Part shown: positions 55,414 through 64,000 of the stretch, one piece after another
How the letters are laid out: each line of letters starts with the position of its first letter
Position numbering within the stretch: the stretch's first letter is position 1
Assembly: GCF_022394535.1 (NCBI RefSeq)
Contig: NZ_CP089414.1
Coordinates: 5,270,001 to 5,334,000, forward strand
Source: Dyella terrae
Lineage (GTDB): Bacteria; Pseudomonadota; Gammaproteobacteria; Xanthomonadales; Rhodanobacteraceae
DNA length: 64,000 nt
Direction of reading: 5' to 3'
Translations under genes and position numbers: made by a program
Notes under the pieces: generated by a model
Told to the model about the DNA's origin: nothing
Seen by the model: the letters and a program-made list of their open reading frames with translations, nothing else
Databases searched by the model: none

Positions 55414-56388
55414 ATGGCCCAGATCTATGCCCGCATCACTGGCACCGGCAGCGCGCTGCCCGAGCGAGTGGTGACCAACGCCGATCTCGAGAAGATCGTC
55501 GAGACCAGTGACGAATGGATTCGCTCCCGTACCGGCATTCAGCGCCGTCACATTGCCGCTGATGGCCAGACCACCGGCGATCTCGCCACCGAAGCCGCGG
55601 AGCGCGCCCTTGAGGCCGCCGGCGTCAAGGCATCCGAGCTTGACCTGATCGTGCTGGGCACGACCACGCCGGACATCATTTTCCCGTCCACCGCTTGCCT
55701 GGTTCAGCATCGCCTGGGCGCCAACGGCTGCGCGGCATTCGACGTCAATGCGGCTTGCTCGGGCTTCGTCTATGCCTTGGGCATCGCCGATAAGTTCATC
55801 CGCAGCGGCCAGTCCAAAAAGGTGCTGGTGATCGGTGCGGAAACGCTGACCCGCATGGTCGATTGGAGCGAGCGCGAGACCTGCGTGTTGTTCGGCGACG
55901 GCGCGGGCGCAGTGGTGCTGGAGGCCTCGGAAGAGCCGGGCATCTACGCCACGCTGTTGCACGCTGATGGCGGCTTCAAGCACTTGTTGTACAACCCGGT
56001 TGGCGTGTCGGCGGGTTTCACGGACGAGCCGAATCACGGCGTGCGCATCAACATGGCCGGTCGTGAAGTGTTCAAGGTTGCGGTGAAGACGCTGGACTCG
56101 CTGGTTGACGAGACGCTGCAGGCAGCTGGTATGGAGGCCTCGCAGATCGACTGGCTGATTCCGCACCAAGCGAACCTGCGCATCATTGAGGCGACGGCGA
56201 AGCGCCTGAATATGCCGATGGAGCAGGTCATCGTGACCGTACAGGAGCATGCCAACACCTCGTCCGGTTCGGTGCCGCTGGCACTGGATTACGCCGTTCG
56301 TACGGGCAAGGTGCAGCGCGGCCAGAATCTGCTGCTGGAAGCCTTCGGTGGCGGCTTTACCTGGGCGTCGGCGCTGCTGCGTTACTGA
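55414..56388 (+). CDS. fabH: 3-oxoacyl-ACP synthase III
   Basis: A 324-residue condensing enzyme that starts fatty acid synthesis by joining acetyl-CoA and malonyl-ACP. The triad is intact: Cys in NAACSGFVYAL, His in WLIPHQANLRI and Asn in EHANTSSGSVPLAL. A 149-base gap separates it from rpmF and plsX is not present. A terminator follows its stop. Confidence 0.97.
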   Translation: MAQIYARITGTGSALPERVVTNADLEKIVETSDEWIRSRTGIQRRHIAADGQTTGDLATEAAERALEAAGVKASELDLIVLGTTTPDIIFPSTACLVQHRLGANGCAAFDVNAACSGFVYALGIADKFIRSGQSKKVLVIGAETLTRMVDWSERETCVLFGDGAGAVVLEASEEPGIYATLLHADGGFKHLLYNPVGVSAGFTDEPNHGVRINMAGREVFKVAVKTLDSLVDETLQAAGMEASQIDWLIPHQANLRIIEATAKRLNMPMEQVIVTVQEHANTSSGSVPLALDYAVRTGKVQRGQNLLLEAFGGGFTWASALLRY

Positions 56389-56410
56389 TCTCAGAGCAAC
56401 GCATGTTGAG

Positions 56411-56440
56411 AAATGCCGCCATACAAGGCGGCATTTTTTT
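56411..56440 (+). terminator. Rho-independent terminator between fabH and fabD
   Basis: AAATGCCGCC-ATACAA-GGCGGCATTTTTTT. Strong stem and a seven-base T-run 22 bases after the fabH stop. It means fabD and later genes need their own promoter. Confidence 0.9.
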
Positions 56441-56443
56441 GCT

Positions 56444-56639
56444 CGTCATTCCGGCGCACCCGAGTAAGGGGCGTGGGCCGGAATTCAGTGGTCGTGCCGC
56501 TGAGTTGTCGTGATGGCCGTGCCTTACCGTGGCTGGATGGCTTCGCTGTTGTGAAGCCCCTCCGGCCCTTGGTCCCTTTTGCGAGGCTTGCTCCCTGTTG
56601 TGGGGCTTGCCCCCTTTTGCGGGGTACGCCGGAATGACG
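56444..56639. mobile_element. 196-base element with terminal inverted repeats between fabH and fabD (MITE/REP-like)
   Basis: CGTCATTCCGGCG at 56444-56456 is matched by its perfect inverted copy at 56627-56639. Inside are imperfect repeats with a TTGCGAGGCTTGC or TTGTGGGGCTTGC core. There is no coding capacity. The structure resembles small non-autonomous repeats found widely in proteobacterial intergenic DNA. The remaining bases up to 56763 have no feature I recognise other than room for the fabD promoter. Confidence 0.65.
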
Positions 56640-56763
56640 ATTGAAAATGGGGTGCCCGCAAGCCTGACAGCCCGATGCGACCCCGTATCGGAGCGAATAC
56701 AGCTGCGTATGGCGCGCAATGCTGGCACCATTCCGTTTTTAGTTTTCGGACATTCACTCATCC

Positions 56764-57711
56764 ATGACCCAGATCGCCGCTAACCTCGCTTTCGTTTTCC
56801 CGGGCCAGGGTTCGCAATCCGTTGGCATGTTGGCCGAGCTGGCCGGCGTGCATCCGGAAGTGAAGGCCACGTTCGACGAGGCGTCGCAGGGCGCGGGCAT
56901 TGACCTGTGGGCGCTCAGCCAGCAGAGGCCTGAAGAAGAACTCAATCGCACGGAAAACACGCAGCCAGCGTTGCTGGCGAGTAGCGTGGCTGTGTGGCGC
57001 GTGTGGCAGAAGTTGGGTGGTTCGCAGCCGGCGCAGATGTCTGGCCATAGTCTTGGCGAATACAGCGCGCTGGTGTGCGCTGGCGCCTTGTCTCTGCATG
57101 ATGCGGCCGCGCTAGTGGCCGAGCGTGGTCGTCTGATGCAGGCAGCCGTGCCGCCGGGCGTGGGCGCCATGGCTGCCATCCTGGGTGGCGATGACGCACA
57201 GATCGCTGCCGTGTGCGAAGAAGTGGCGCAGGGGCAGGTGGTTTCGCCTGCCAACTTCAATTCGCCGGGTCAGCTCGTCATCGCGGGCAATGCCGAAGCG
57301 GTGGATCGCGCGCTTGCCAAGTTGGCAGAGCAGGGTGTGAAGAAGGCCATCAAGCTGGCCGTCTCCGTGCCTTCGCACTGCGCGCTGATGCGCGATGCGG
57401 CAGATCGCCTGGGTGAGCGCATGGCTTCCATCCAGTGGTCGTTGCCGGCAATCCCTGTTGTGCAGAACGCCGACGCACGCAGCCACGGCACGCTGGACGA
57501 TATTCGCGGCGCATTGCAGCGCCAGCTGTATCTGCCGGTGCGCTGGACGGAGTGCGTGCAGGCATTGGTCGCAGGCGGTGCGACGCGCGTGGCCGAAGCT
57601 GGTCCGGGCAAGGTACTCGCCGGCCTCATCAAGCGCATCGATAAGAGCGTCGAGGCTCGAGCCATCGGCACGCCGGTGGAGTTGGATGCCGCCCGCGCTG
57701 AATGGGCGTAA
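56764..57711 (+). CDS. fabD: Malonyl-CoA:ACP transacylase
   Basis: A 315-residue acyltransferase. The nucleophile is in GHSLGEYSALVC, the second active residue is the His in SVPSHCALM, and FPGQGSQSVGML lies near the N-terminus. It supplies malonyl-ACP. It stands 64 bases before fabG. Confidence 0.97.
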   Translation: MTQIAANLAFVFPGQGSQSVGMLAELAGVHPEVKATFDEASQGAGIDLWALSQQRPEEELNRTENTQPALLASSVAVWRVWQKLGGSQPAQMSGHSLGEYSALVCAGALSLHDAAALVAERGRLMQAAVPPGVGAMAAILGGDDAQIAAVCEEVAQGQVVSPANFNSPGQLVIAGNAEAVDRALAKLAEQGVKKAIKLAVSVPSHCALMRDAADRLGERMASIQWSLPAIPVVQNADARSHGTLDDIRGALQRQLYLPVRWTECVQALVAGGATRVAEAGPGKVLAGLIKRIDKSVEARAIGTPVELDAARAEWA

Positions 57712-57775
57712 GGCGTCAAACGAATTCAAGCGGATTGGACCGATTGACGTCCAGCCATCCAAAGGGAAATGACAC

Positions 57776-58519
57776 ATGAGCAAGACTCTCCAAGGTGAAA
57801 TCGCCCTCGTCACGGGCGCCAGCCGCGGTATCGGCGCCGCCATTGCCGACGAGTTGGCCGAACTCGGCGCCACCGTCATTGGCACCGCCACCAGCGAAAG
57901 CGGTGCTGCGGCGATTGGCGAGCGTCTTGCTGCGCACGGTGGTCATGGCCGCGTGCTCAACGTGACCGAAGGCGGCGCCATCGAGACCCTGATTGACGGC
58001 ATCGCCAAGGAATTCGGCCCGGTGTCGATCCTAGTCAACAACGCCGGCATCACGCGTGACCAGCTCCTGATGCGCATGCGCGATGAAGATTGGCAGGCCA
58101 TTCTTGATACCAACCTCACGTCCGTGTATCGCGCCTCCAAGGCGGTCATGCGCGGCATGATGAAGGCGCGCAAGGGGCGCATCATTTCGATCGCCTCCGT
58201 CGTCGGCGTCACCGGCAACCCTGGCCAGGCCAACTACGCAGCCGCCAAGGCCGGCATCATTGCGTTCTCCAAGTCGCTGGCGCGCGAGATCGGTTCGCGG
58301 GGCATCACCGTGAATGTGGTGGCGCCGGGCTTCATCGATACCGACATGACGCGTGCACTGCCGGAAGATGCACGTCAGGCCCTGCTGGGCCAGATCGCCC
58401 TGGGTCATCTGGGTCAGGCGTCCGATATCGCGAAGGCTGTGGCCTTCCTGGCGACCCCGTCTGCCGCTTACATCACGGGCGAGACCCTGCATGTCAACGG
58501 CGGCATGTACATGCCGTAA
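57776..58519 (+). CDS. fabG: 3-oxoacyl-ACP reductase
   Basis: A 247-residue short-chain dehydrogenase with NADPH motif VTGASRGIGAAIADEL, NAG in LVNNAGITRDQ and the triad in SIASVVGVTGNPGQANYAAA plus the following Lys. The place between fabD and acpP distinguishes it from PhaB at 15695. Confidence 0.96.
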   Translation: MSKTLQGEIALVTGASRGIGAAIADELAELGATVIGTATSESGAAAIGERLAAHGGHGRVLNVTEGGAIETLIDGIAKEFGPVSILVNNAGITRDQLLMRMRDEDWQAILDTNLTSVYRASKAVMRGMMKARKGRIISIASVVGVTGNPGQANYAAAKAGIIAFSKSLAREIGSRGITVNVVAPGFIDTDMTRALPEDARQALLGQIALGHLGQASDIAKAVAFLATPSAAYITGETLHVNGGMYMP

Positions 58520-58820
58520 GGCGTGAAGAAAGGGCGCCAAACCCTTCTCCCGTCCTTCATTGTTTGAAACGACCAGGCCGCTCCCAGTATCGCTGGAGGG
58601 CTGTCCGGTGCACCGGCACGGGCCGGCTTAACAAGGAGTTGTCGCAAGCTCCATCGTTTTAGGCGACAATTGCTTCTTTCGCGCCGGTCCCGTGGCCTGC
58701 GTTTAACGATAGCTGGTGGATCATGGCGGCCTTGAGGCTTAGCCACTACAATGCCGCCGGCGATATGCCGGCCACTGGCCGGTATTGACAGGTAACTACT
58801 CCTTGGGAGGTATTGGCAAC
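58520..58820. other. Leader region of acpP (301 bases)
   Basis: No gene is present. It contains a short dyad TTGTCGC (58639-58645) / GCGACAA (58663-58669), a TACAAT hexamer near 58746 that could be a -10 box with a poor -35, and GC-rich repeats of GCCGG just before the ribosome site. The length suggests that acpP has its own strong promoter, as expected for a very abundant protein. Confidence 0.5.
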
Positions 58821-59060
58821 ATGAGCACCATCGAAGAGCGCGTCAAGAAAATCGTCATCGAGCAGCTGGGCGTGAAGGAAGAGGAAGTCACGGCGAACGC
58901 TTCGTTCGTGGACGATCTGGGCGCTGATTCGCTGGACACCGTCGAACTGGTGATGGCTCTCGAGGAAGAATTCGAGACCGAAATCCCGGACGAAGAAGCC
59001 GAGAAGATCACCACGGTGCAGCAGGCTGTTGATTACATCAAGGCCCACACCAAGGAGTGA
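58821..59060 (+). CDS. acpP: Acyl carrier protein
   Basis: A 79-residue acidic protein starting [20 protein letters not shown] at the ATG with a GGGAGG ribosome site. The phosphopantetheine serine is in [14 protein letters not shown]. It carries growing acyl chains for fatty acid and lipid A synthesis. A terminator after the gene separates it from fabF. Confidence 0.98.
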   Translation: MSTIEERVKKIVIEQLGVKEEEVTANASFVDDLGADSLDTVELVMALEEEFETEIPDEEAEKITTVQQAVDYIKAHTKE

Positions 59061-59115
59061 TCGCTCCTGCGGCGGACGCATCCACTGATGTGTCAGTCCA
59101 TAGCGATACCGGAAG

Positions 59116-59138
59116 CTGCGCCACATTGGCGCAGTTTT
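59116..59138 (+). terminator. Terminator after acpP
   Basis: CTGCGCC-ACATT-GGCGCAG followed by TTTTCGTTT, 55 bases after the acpP stop. Probably partial, giving more acpP than fabF transcript. Confidence 0.7.
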
Positions 59139-59272
59139 CGTTTCTGCATTTTGCAACGTCCGATCCCGTATGGTGCGCACGGCGTGCCGCGCGGTCCGGA
59201 TGACGTGGCCGCGGGATACGCAGACCGCCTGTCGCCAGCGACAGTGCCACGGAAACACGAGGGAAGATCAGC

Positions 59273-60511
59273 ATGAGCAAACGACGTGTGGTTGTAACCG
59301 GCCTCGGCATTATTTCGCCGGTCGGCAACGATATCGCGACCGCCTGGGGCAACATCCTCAAGGGCGTCAGCGGCATCGGCGAGGTTACCCATTTCGACGC
59401 CACCGCCTATGCCACGCGCATTGCCGGCCAGGTACGTGATTTCGATCCGGCGGCGTGGATTGCCCCGAAAGAGATCAAGAAGATGGACCCGTTCATCCAT
59501 TACGGCATCGCCGCGGGCACGCAAGCCCTGCGTGATTCCGGCTTGGAAGTGACGGAAGCGAACGCGCCGCGCATCGGCGTGGCAGTGGCTGCGGGCATCG
59601 GCGGCTTGCATACCATCGAGCACACCTCGATCGAACTGCACGACAAGGGGCCGCGTCGCGTGTCGCCGTTCTTCGTGCCGTCGTCGATCATCAACATGGT
59701 CTCCGGCCACTTGTCGATCATGAACGGCCTGAAGGGTCCGAACATCGCCTGTGTGACCGCATGTACCACGGGCACGCACAACATCGGCCTGGCCGCGCGC
59801 ATGATCCAGTACGGCGATGCCGATGTGATGATTGCCGGTGGCGCCGAGTTCGCCACCACCGGTACGGCGATGGCGGGCTTCTGCTCGGCCAAAGCCATGT
59901 CCACCCGCAACAACGAGCCGACCAAGGCCAGTCGTCCGTGGGACAAGGACCGTGATGGCTTCGTGCTGTCCGACGGTGCCGGTGTGCTGGTGCTGGAAGA
60001 GTATGAACATGCCAAGGCACGTGGCGCGAAGATCTACGCCGAACTGGTGGGCTTTGGCATGAGCGGCGACGCGTTCCACATCACCGCACCCAGCGAGGGT
60101 GGTGAGGGTGCGGCGCGCAGCATGGACACGGCACTGAAAGACGGTCACCTCAACCCGACCGACGTGCAGTACGTCAACGCGCACGGTACCTCGACGCCGC
60201 TGGGTGACCTGGGCGAAGTGCTGGCCGCCAAACGCGTGTTCGGCGACCACGCCTACAAGTTGGCGATGAGCTCGACCAAGTCGGCCACGGGTCACCTGCT
60301 GGGTGCAGCCGGTGGTGTGGAAGCCATCTTCACCATCCTCGCCTTGCGCGACCAGGTGATGCCGCCGACCATCAACCTTGACGAGCCGGGCGAAGGCTGC
60401 GACCTCGACTTCGTGCCGCACACCGCGCGTGAAGCCAAGTTCGACGTGGCCATCTCCAACTCGTTCGGCTTTGGCGGCACCAACGGTACGCTCGCATTCC
60501 GTCGGGTGTGA
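59273..60511 (+). CDS. fabF: 3-oxoacyl-ACP synthase II
   Basis: A 412-residue elongation condensing enzyme. Active residues: Cys in [12 protein letters not shown], His in [11 protein letters not shown] and His in [13 protein letters not shown]. It begins after a GAGGGAAG ribosome site and overlaps the next gene by 4 bases (GTGA). Confidence 0.97.
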   Translation: MSKRRVVVTGLGIISPVGNDIATAWGNILKGVSGIGEVTHFDATAYATRIAGQVRDFDPAAWIAPKEIKKMDPFIHYGIAAGTQALRDSGLEVTEANAPRIGVAVAAGIGGLHTIEHTSIELHDKGPRRVSPFFVPSSIINMVSGHLSIMNGLKGPNIACVTACTTGTHNIGLAARMIQYGDADVMIAGGAEFATTGTAMAGFCSAKAMSTRNNEPTKASRPWDKDRDGFVLSDGAGVLVLEEYEHAKARGAKIYAELVGFGMSGDAFHITAPSEGGEGAARSMDTALKDGHLNPTDVQYVNAHGTSTPLGDLGEVLAAKRVFGDHAYKLAMSSTKSATGHLLGAAGGVEAIFTILALRDQVMPPTINLDEPGEGCDLDFVPHTAREAKFDVAISNSFGFGGTNGTLAFRRV

Positions 60512-61860
60512 CCTCGTTCCATCGACGTACCCTGCACGGCCGGCGCGATCTGCTCGCGCCGGCCGCTGCATTTCCGGAGCGCTATCCGGGGCTGCTGCAG
60601 AGCGTGACCCATGGCACACCGCAGTCGCGTTACGACATCCTGTTTGCGTTCCCTCAGGAATCGCTGACCCTGCTTGCCGATGGCCGGCTTGTGGACGGGC
60701 AGGGAGGTCAGCGACAAGGTCGTTTTCTCGATGTGCTTGACGACGCATGGCGTGCAGAGCGTCTGCCTCGCGATGCCTCAAGTGATCTTCCGTTCCACGG
60801 CGGGTGGCTGTTGCTGCTGGCTTATGAGCTGGTCGGCGAGATCGAGACGCGCCTGCGTCTTCGTCCATCTGATCTGTTGCCCATCGCGATTGCTTTGCGT
60901 TGTCCAGCGGCAGTGATCGTCGACCATGCCCGCGGATGCACAGTGCTGGTCGCCGAGGCCGAGCATCGCGATTTGCTCGATGCGCTGGAGGCGGATCTCG
61001 ACGTACCGCTTGAGGTGCCCGCCTTGCCCGGGCCGGACGGCTGCGGAGAAGATGATCCCGCGCTGTTCCTCGATGGCGTGGCTCGCATTCATGAGCATCT
61101 GCATGCCGGCGATATCTTCCAGGTGAATCTCTCGCGGGCATGGCATGCGCATTACGCGATGCCACCTAGCCCGGCCCAGTTGTACCAATCACTGCGGCAA
61201 GCCAATCCTGCGCCGTTCTCCGGCCTGTTCCAGCAGCCTGTATGGGCAGTGGTTAGTTCATCCCCGGAACGCTTGGTGGAGGTGCGTGGCAGCCTTGCGC
61301 AAACGCGCCCGATCGCGGGCACGCGTCCGCGTACGCCGGGCGACGATGATGTCGCGCGCATCCGCGAACTCAGCACGCACCCGAAGGAGCGGGCCGAGCA
61401 CGTCATGCTGATTGATCTGGAGCGTAACGATCTCGGGCGTGTCTGTGTGCCAGGGACGGTCGAGGTCAACGAGCTGATGGTGGTCGAGAGCTACGCGCAC
61501 GTGCATCACATCGTTTCGAACGTGCGCGGTCGCCTGCGTGATGATGTGACGCCAGGCGAGGTCATCGCCGCCACGTTCCCCGGCGGCACCATCACCGGAT
61601 GTCCCAAGGTGCGCTGCATGGAGATTATCGCAGCGCTGGAGCACGCGCCGCGTGGCGCGTATACAGGGGCGATGGGTTATCTGGATCGCAGTGGCGATCT
61701 TGATCTGAACATCCTCATTCGGACCTTCGCGCTGATGGGTTCGGACGTTACCTTGCGTGCAGGCGCCGGCATCGTCGCCGACTCCGTGGCGGAGAAGGAG
61801 CTGGACGAAACGCGTGCCAAGGCACGTGGCTTGCTTCGCGCGCTGGGAGTGCAGGGGTGA
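60508..61860 (+). CDS. pabB: Aminodeoxychorismate synthase component I (PabB) with PIAGT motif
   Basis: A 450-residue chorismate-binding enzyme from a GTG that overlaps fabF. The N-terminal [20 protein letters not shown] and the adjacent pabC favour PabB, which makes 4-amino-4-deoxychorismate for folate. The chorismate domain has [26 protein letters not shown] and [20 protein letters not shown]. The usual PabB catalytic-lysine motif PIKGT is here PIAGT (Ala270), which is the TrpE form. The enzyme could be a PabB that works without the lysine or a TrpE-like enzyme; context prefers the first. Confidence 0.85.
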   Translation: MTSFHRRTLHGRRDLLAPAAAFPERYPGLLQSVTHGTPQSRYDILFAFPQESLTLLADGRLVDGQGGQRQGRFLDVLDDAWRAERLPRDASSDLPFHGGWLLLLAYELVGEIETRLRLRPSDLLPIAIALRCPAAVIVDHARGCTVLVAEAEHRDLLDALEADLDVPLEVPALPGPDGCGEDDPALFLDGVARIHEHLHAGDIFQVNLSRAWHAHYAMPPSPAQLYQSLRQANPAPFSGLFQQPVWAVVSSSPERLVEVRGSLAQTRPIAGTRPRTPGDDDVARIRELSTHPKERAEHVMLIDLERNDLGRVCVPGTVEVNELMVVESYAHVHHIVSNVRGRLRDDVTPGEVIAATFPGGTITGCPKVRCMEIIAALEHAPRGAYTGAMGYLDRSGDLDLNILIRTFALMGSDVTLRAGAGIVADSVAEKELDETRAKARGLLRALGVQG

Positions 61861-62684
61861 TGGCTGGCCGCGTGCTGGTCAATGGCGTGTCGGCGGCGAC
61901 GGTTTCCGTGTTCGATCGCGGGTTGTCCTATGGGGATGGCCTGTTTGAAACGATTCGTTTTGTGCATGGCGCGGCACCGCTGTGGCTGCGGCACATGGCG
62001 CGCTTGCGCGACGGTTGTCGACGATTGCATTTGCCGCCGCCGGATGTTGCGACGTTGTCGAGCGAGTCGGCGGCTGTTGCCTCGGGCATGGATCACGCTG
62101 TGGTGCGGATCAGTGTTACGCGTGGTATGGGCGAGCGTGGCTATGCACCCCCGCCGTCGCCCGTGGCAACCCGCATCGTGGCCGGATTCGAGGCGCCGCC
62201 GATGCGCGGTGATGTTTACGCTTCCGGAGTGCGTGCGCGCTGGTGTGAAACGCGACTCGGCCTGCAGCCGTTGCTTGCGGGTTTGAAGCATCTCAATCGG
62301 TTGGAGCAGGTGCTGGCACGTGCCGAATGGTTAGATCCCTCGGTGGGTGAAGGCCTGATGTGTGATACCGACGGATACGTGATTTCCGGCACCATGACCA
62401 ACGTGTTCGCCGTGCTGGATGGTGAGCTCATGACGCCGATACTGGATCGCTGCGGCGTCGCCGGCGTGGCCCGGGCCGAAGTCCTGGCGGCTAGGCCGGC
62501 GGCACGTGTCATGGCCATGCGTCCTGAGGAGCTGGTGCGGGCGAGCGAAGTCTTCCTCAGTTCGAGCGTCCGAGGCATCCTGCCTGTTCAGGCCGTGGGC
62601 GATACCGTGTATGGTCCCGGCCCGGTGACCCGCGCCTTGCAGCAGCATTGGCGCGGCCTGGGCTTTCCGATGGAGCAGGCATGA
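61860..62684 (+). CDS. pabC: Aminodeoxychorismate lyase
   Basis: A 274-residue PLP enzyme of fold type IV. The ATG at 61860 overlaps the pabB stop (TGATG); a GTG one codon earlier is possible. The PLP lysine is in LLAGLKHLNRLEQVLAR, and GLSYGDGLFETIRF is the N-terminal mark. It splits aminodeoxychorismate into p-aminobenzoate and pyruvate. Confidence 0.93.
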   Translation: MAGRVLVNGVSAATVSVFDRGLSYGDGLFETIRFVHGAAPLWLRHMARLRDGCRRLHLPPPDVATLSSESAAVASGMDHAVVRISVTRGMGERGYAPPPSPVATRIVAGFEAPPMRGDVYASGVRARWCETRLGLQPLLAGLKHLNRLEQVLARAEWLDPSVGEGLMCDTDGYVISGTMTNVFAVLDGELMTPILDRCGVAGVARAEVLAARPAARVMAMRPEELVRASEVFLSSSVRGILPVQAVGDTVYGPGPVTRALQQHWRGLGFPMEQA

Positions 62685-63718
62685 GTCGATACAAGATGCA
62701 GGGGCGGGCGTTCTGGCGTGTTCTGATCGTGTTGGTATTGCTGGCGGTGGCCGGCGGCCTCGTCTACGGTTGGATGGACTACCAGCGATTCGCTGGCAAA
62801 CCTTTGGCGGTGTCGGCGCAAGCCCCAAGCCTCGACGTAGCCAAGGGCAGTAGCCTGCGTGACGTGGTCGGCCTGCTGCACCAGCAGCATGTGACAAATA
62901 CTGGGCCGCTGTACTGGCGCCTGCTAGCCGAGCAGCTGCGCGTCGCGGGCCGCCTGCATGCGGGCGAATATGCCCTGACCAGTGGCATGACGCCACGCGA
63001 CCTGTTGCTCAATATGGCGGCGGGCAAGGTCGTGCAGCGCAACTTCACCATCGTGGACGGCTGGAATTTTCGCGATCTGCGCCAGGCGCTGGCCAAGGCT
63101 GACAAGCTCCGACAGGATGGCGTGGCGCTTGACGACACGGACCTGATGGCGAAGATCGGTGCGCCGGGCGAGATGCCTGAAGGGCAATTCCTTCCCGAAA
63201 CCTATGCCTACGTGAAAGGCGACAGCGATCTGGACATCCTGCGCCGCGCGCACGCCGCGATGAAGAAGATGCTCGACACGCTGTGGGTTCAGCGCGACAA
63301 GGACTTGCCGCTGGCGACGCCTTACGATGCGCTGATCCTCGCGTCGATCGTGGAAAAGGAAACCGGGCGCGCGGACGAGCGACCACGCATTGCCGGCGTC
63401 TTCATTCGTCGCCTGCAAACCCATATGTTGCTGCAGACGGACCCCACGGTGATCTACGGCATGGGTGATGCGTACGCCGGCAACATCCACAAGTCCGATC
63501 TCACCACGGATACGCCGTACAACACCTATACCCGTCAGGGCTTGCCGCCCACGCCAATCGCCATGCCGGGCAAGCCTGCTCTCCTGGCTGCCTTGCACCC
63601 GGCGTCGGGCACAGAGCTTTATTTCGTCGCGCGTGGCGACGGTACCCATGTGTTCTCCAGTACGCTGGACGAGCACAATCGCAATGTCGCCTGCTATCAG
63701 TTGAAGCGCTGTCAATGA
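62681..63718 (+). CDS. mltG: Endolytic transglycosylase MltG
   Basis: A 345-residue inner-membrane protein starting MSRYKMQGRAFWRVLIVL at 62681, whose ATGA overlaps the pabC stop. One membrane helix (about 11-33), a LysM-like region, then the YceG domain with the catalytic glutamate in SIVEKETGRADERP and the conserved LQTDPTVIYGMG. It cuts nascent peptidoglycan to set glycan length. Confidence 0.95.
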   Translation: MSRYKMQGRAFWRVLIVLVLLAVAGGLVYGWMDYQRFAGKPLAVSAQAPSLDVAKGSSLRDVVGLLHQQHVTNTGPLYWRLLAEQLRVAGRLHAGEYALTSGMTPRDLLLNMAAGKVVQRNFTIVDGWNFRDLRQALAKADKLRQDGVALDDTDLMAKIGAPGEMPEGQFLPETYAYVKGDSDLDILRRAHAAMKKMLDTLWVQRDKDLPLATPYDALILASIVEKETGRADERPRIAGVFIRRLQTHMLLQTDPTVIYGMGDAYAGNIHKSDLTTDTPYNTYTRQGLPPTPIAMPGKPALLAALHPASGTELYFVARGDGTHVFSSTLDEHNRNVACYQLKRCQ

Positions 63719-64000
63719 AACGAGGCAAACTCATTACGCTCGAAGGCGGCGAAGGCGCCGGCAAGAGCACACTGCTCGCTGGCTTGCAGAGGCATTTGCT
63801 GGCCCAGGGCGTGGACCTCGTGCAGACGCGCGAGCCGGGCGGTACGCCGCTAGGCGAGGCGGTGCGGGCGATCGTGCTCGATCCCGCGCATCGCGACATG
63901 AGTGCGGAGTCCGAATTGCTGCTGATGTTCGCCTCGCGCGCGCAACTGGTGCGTGAGTGCATCGAGCCAGCACTTGCCGCAGGGCGATGGGTGCTGTGCG
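63715..64000 (+). CDS. tmk: Thymidylate kinase, cut by window edge
   Basis: The first 95 codons. The P-loop GGEGAGKST is near residue 11 and the DR(E)PGGT-type motif is TREPGGTPLGE. It phosphorylates dTMP to dTDP. The ATG overlaps the mltG stop by 4 bases. The gene continues past the right edge; holB is a common next gene. Confidence 0.95.
   Translation, partial: MKRGKLITLEGGEGAGKSTLLAGLQRHLLAQGVDLVQTREPGGTPLGEAVRAIVLDPAHRDMSAESELLLMFASRAQLVRECIEPALAAGRWVLC

Noticed and set aside
59093..61165. Long minus-strand frame (690 codons) opposite fabF and pabB
   Set aside because: fabF and pabB are unmistakable on the plus strand; the antisense translation has no similarity.

Overview
The window looks like chromosomal DNA of a high-GC gammaproteobacterium of the order Xanthomonadales (Lysobacterales), most likely family Rhodanobacteraceae (Dyella, Rhodanobacter or Luteibacter type). 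This is inferred from gene content and order: a kynurenine pathway monooxygenase, the block comEC-exbB-exbD-msbA-lpxK, kdkA beside a heptosyltransferase-like gene, the 4.5S RNA-dnaX-ybaB-recR block, and yceD-rpmF-fabH-fabD-fabG-acpP-fabF-pabB-pabC-mltG-tmk. No species can be named from the sequence alone. Almost all of the window is dense, conserved housekeeping DNA. The only clearly accessory part is the left end.

Layout. 1-4650: a secreted RHS/YD-repeat protein on the minus strand, followed 10 bases downstream by the start of a small gene cut by the window edge (a possible immunity partner). 4978-5063: tRNA-Leu(CAA). 5090-13646: a tightly packed minus-strand run that reads ccmABCDEFGHI (System I cytochrome c maturation), then a MetX-family acyltransferase and a cysteine dioxygenase, so haem-thiol chemistry and cysteine metabolism sit together. 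13758-17063: DUF3293, kmo, phaB and phaR. 17212-21999: a four-gene drug efflux operon (marR, outer-membrane factor, emrA, emrB). 22066-24527: tatD, two glycine-zipper lipoproteins and a cell wall hydrolase. 24989-30422: a succinate dehydrogenase neighbourhood with ygfZ, an SDHAF4-like gene, sdhCDAB, sdhE and ygfX. 30491-38858: envelope assembly and competence (lolC/E, lolD, comEC, exbB, exbD, msbA, lpxK). 38920-43151: a third glycine-zipper protein, DUF6165, a GT9 glycosyltransferase, kdkA, a metallo-beta-lactamase-fold gene and DinB. 43252-47140: tRNA-Ser(GGA), 4.5S RNA, dnaX, ybaB, recR, an acetyltransferase and a HIT protein. 47204-53355: an Slp lipoprotein, the tgpA-DUF58-moxR trio and a GT39 transferase. 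53362-64000: yceF, a small membrane protein, yceD, rpmF and the fatty-acid and folate genes through mltG to the start of tmk.

The points most worth checking are these. Two genes (sdhC and the metallo-beta-lactamase-fold gene) are each broken by one extra G in a run of seven Gs, which suggests either systematic homopolymer sequencing errors or slippery tracts. The PabB-like protein has the TrpE-type PIAGT motif in place of the PIKGT catalytic-lysine motif. There are candidate operators for PhaR and MarR. plsX is absent from its usual place before fabH, and the fab cluster is split by a terminator and a 196-base inverted-repeat element. The RHS protein has a C-terminal tip that I do not recognise. 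I found no CRISPR array, insertion sequence, prophage or plasmid module. I see no complete undescribed system; the RHS tip with its neighbour and the three related glycine-zipper proteins come closest.
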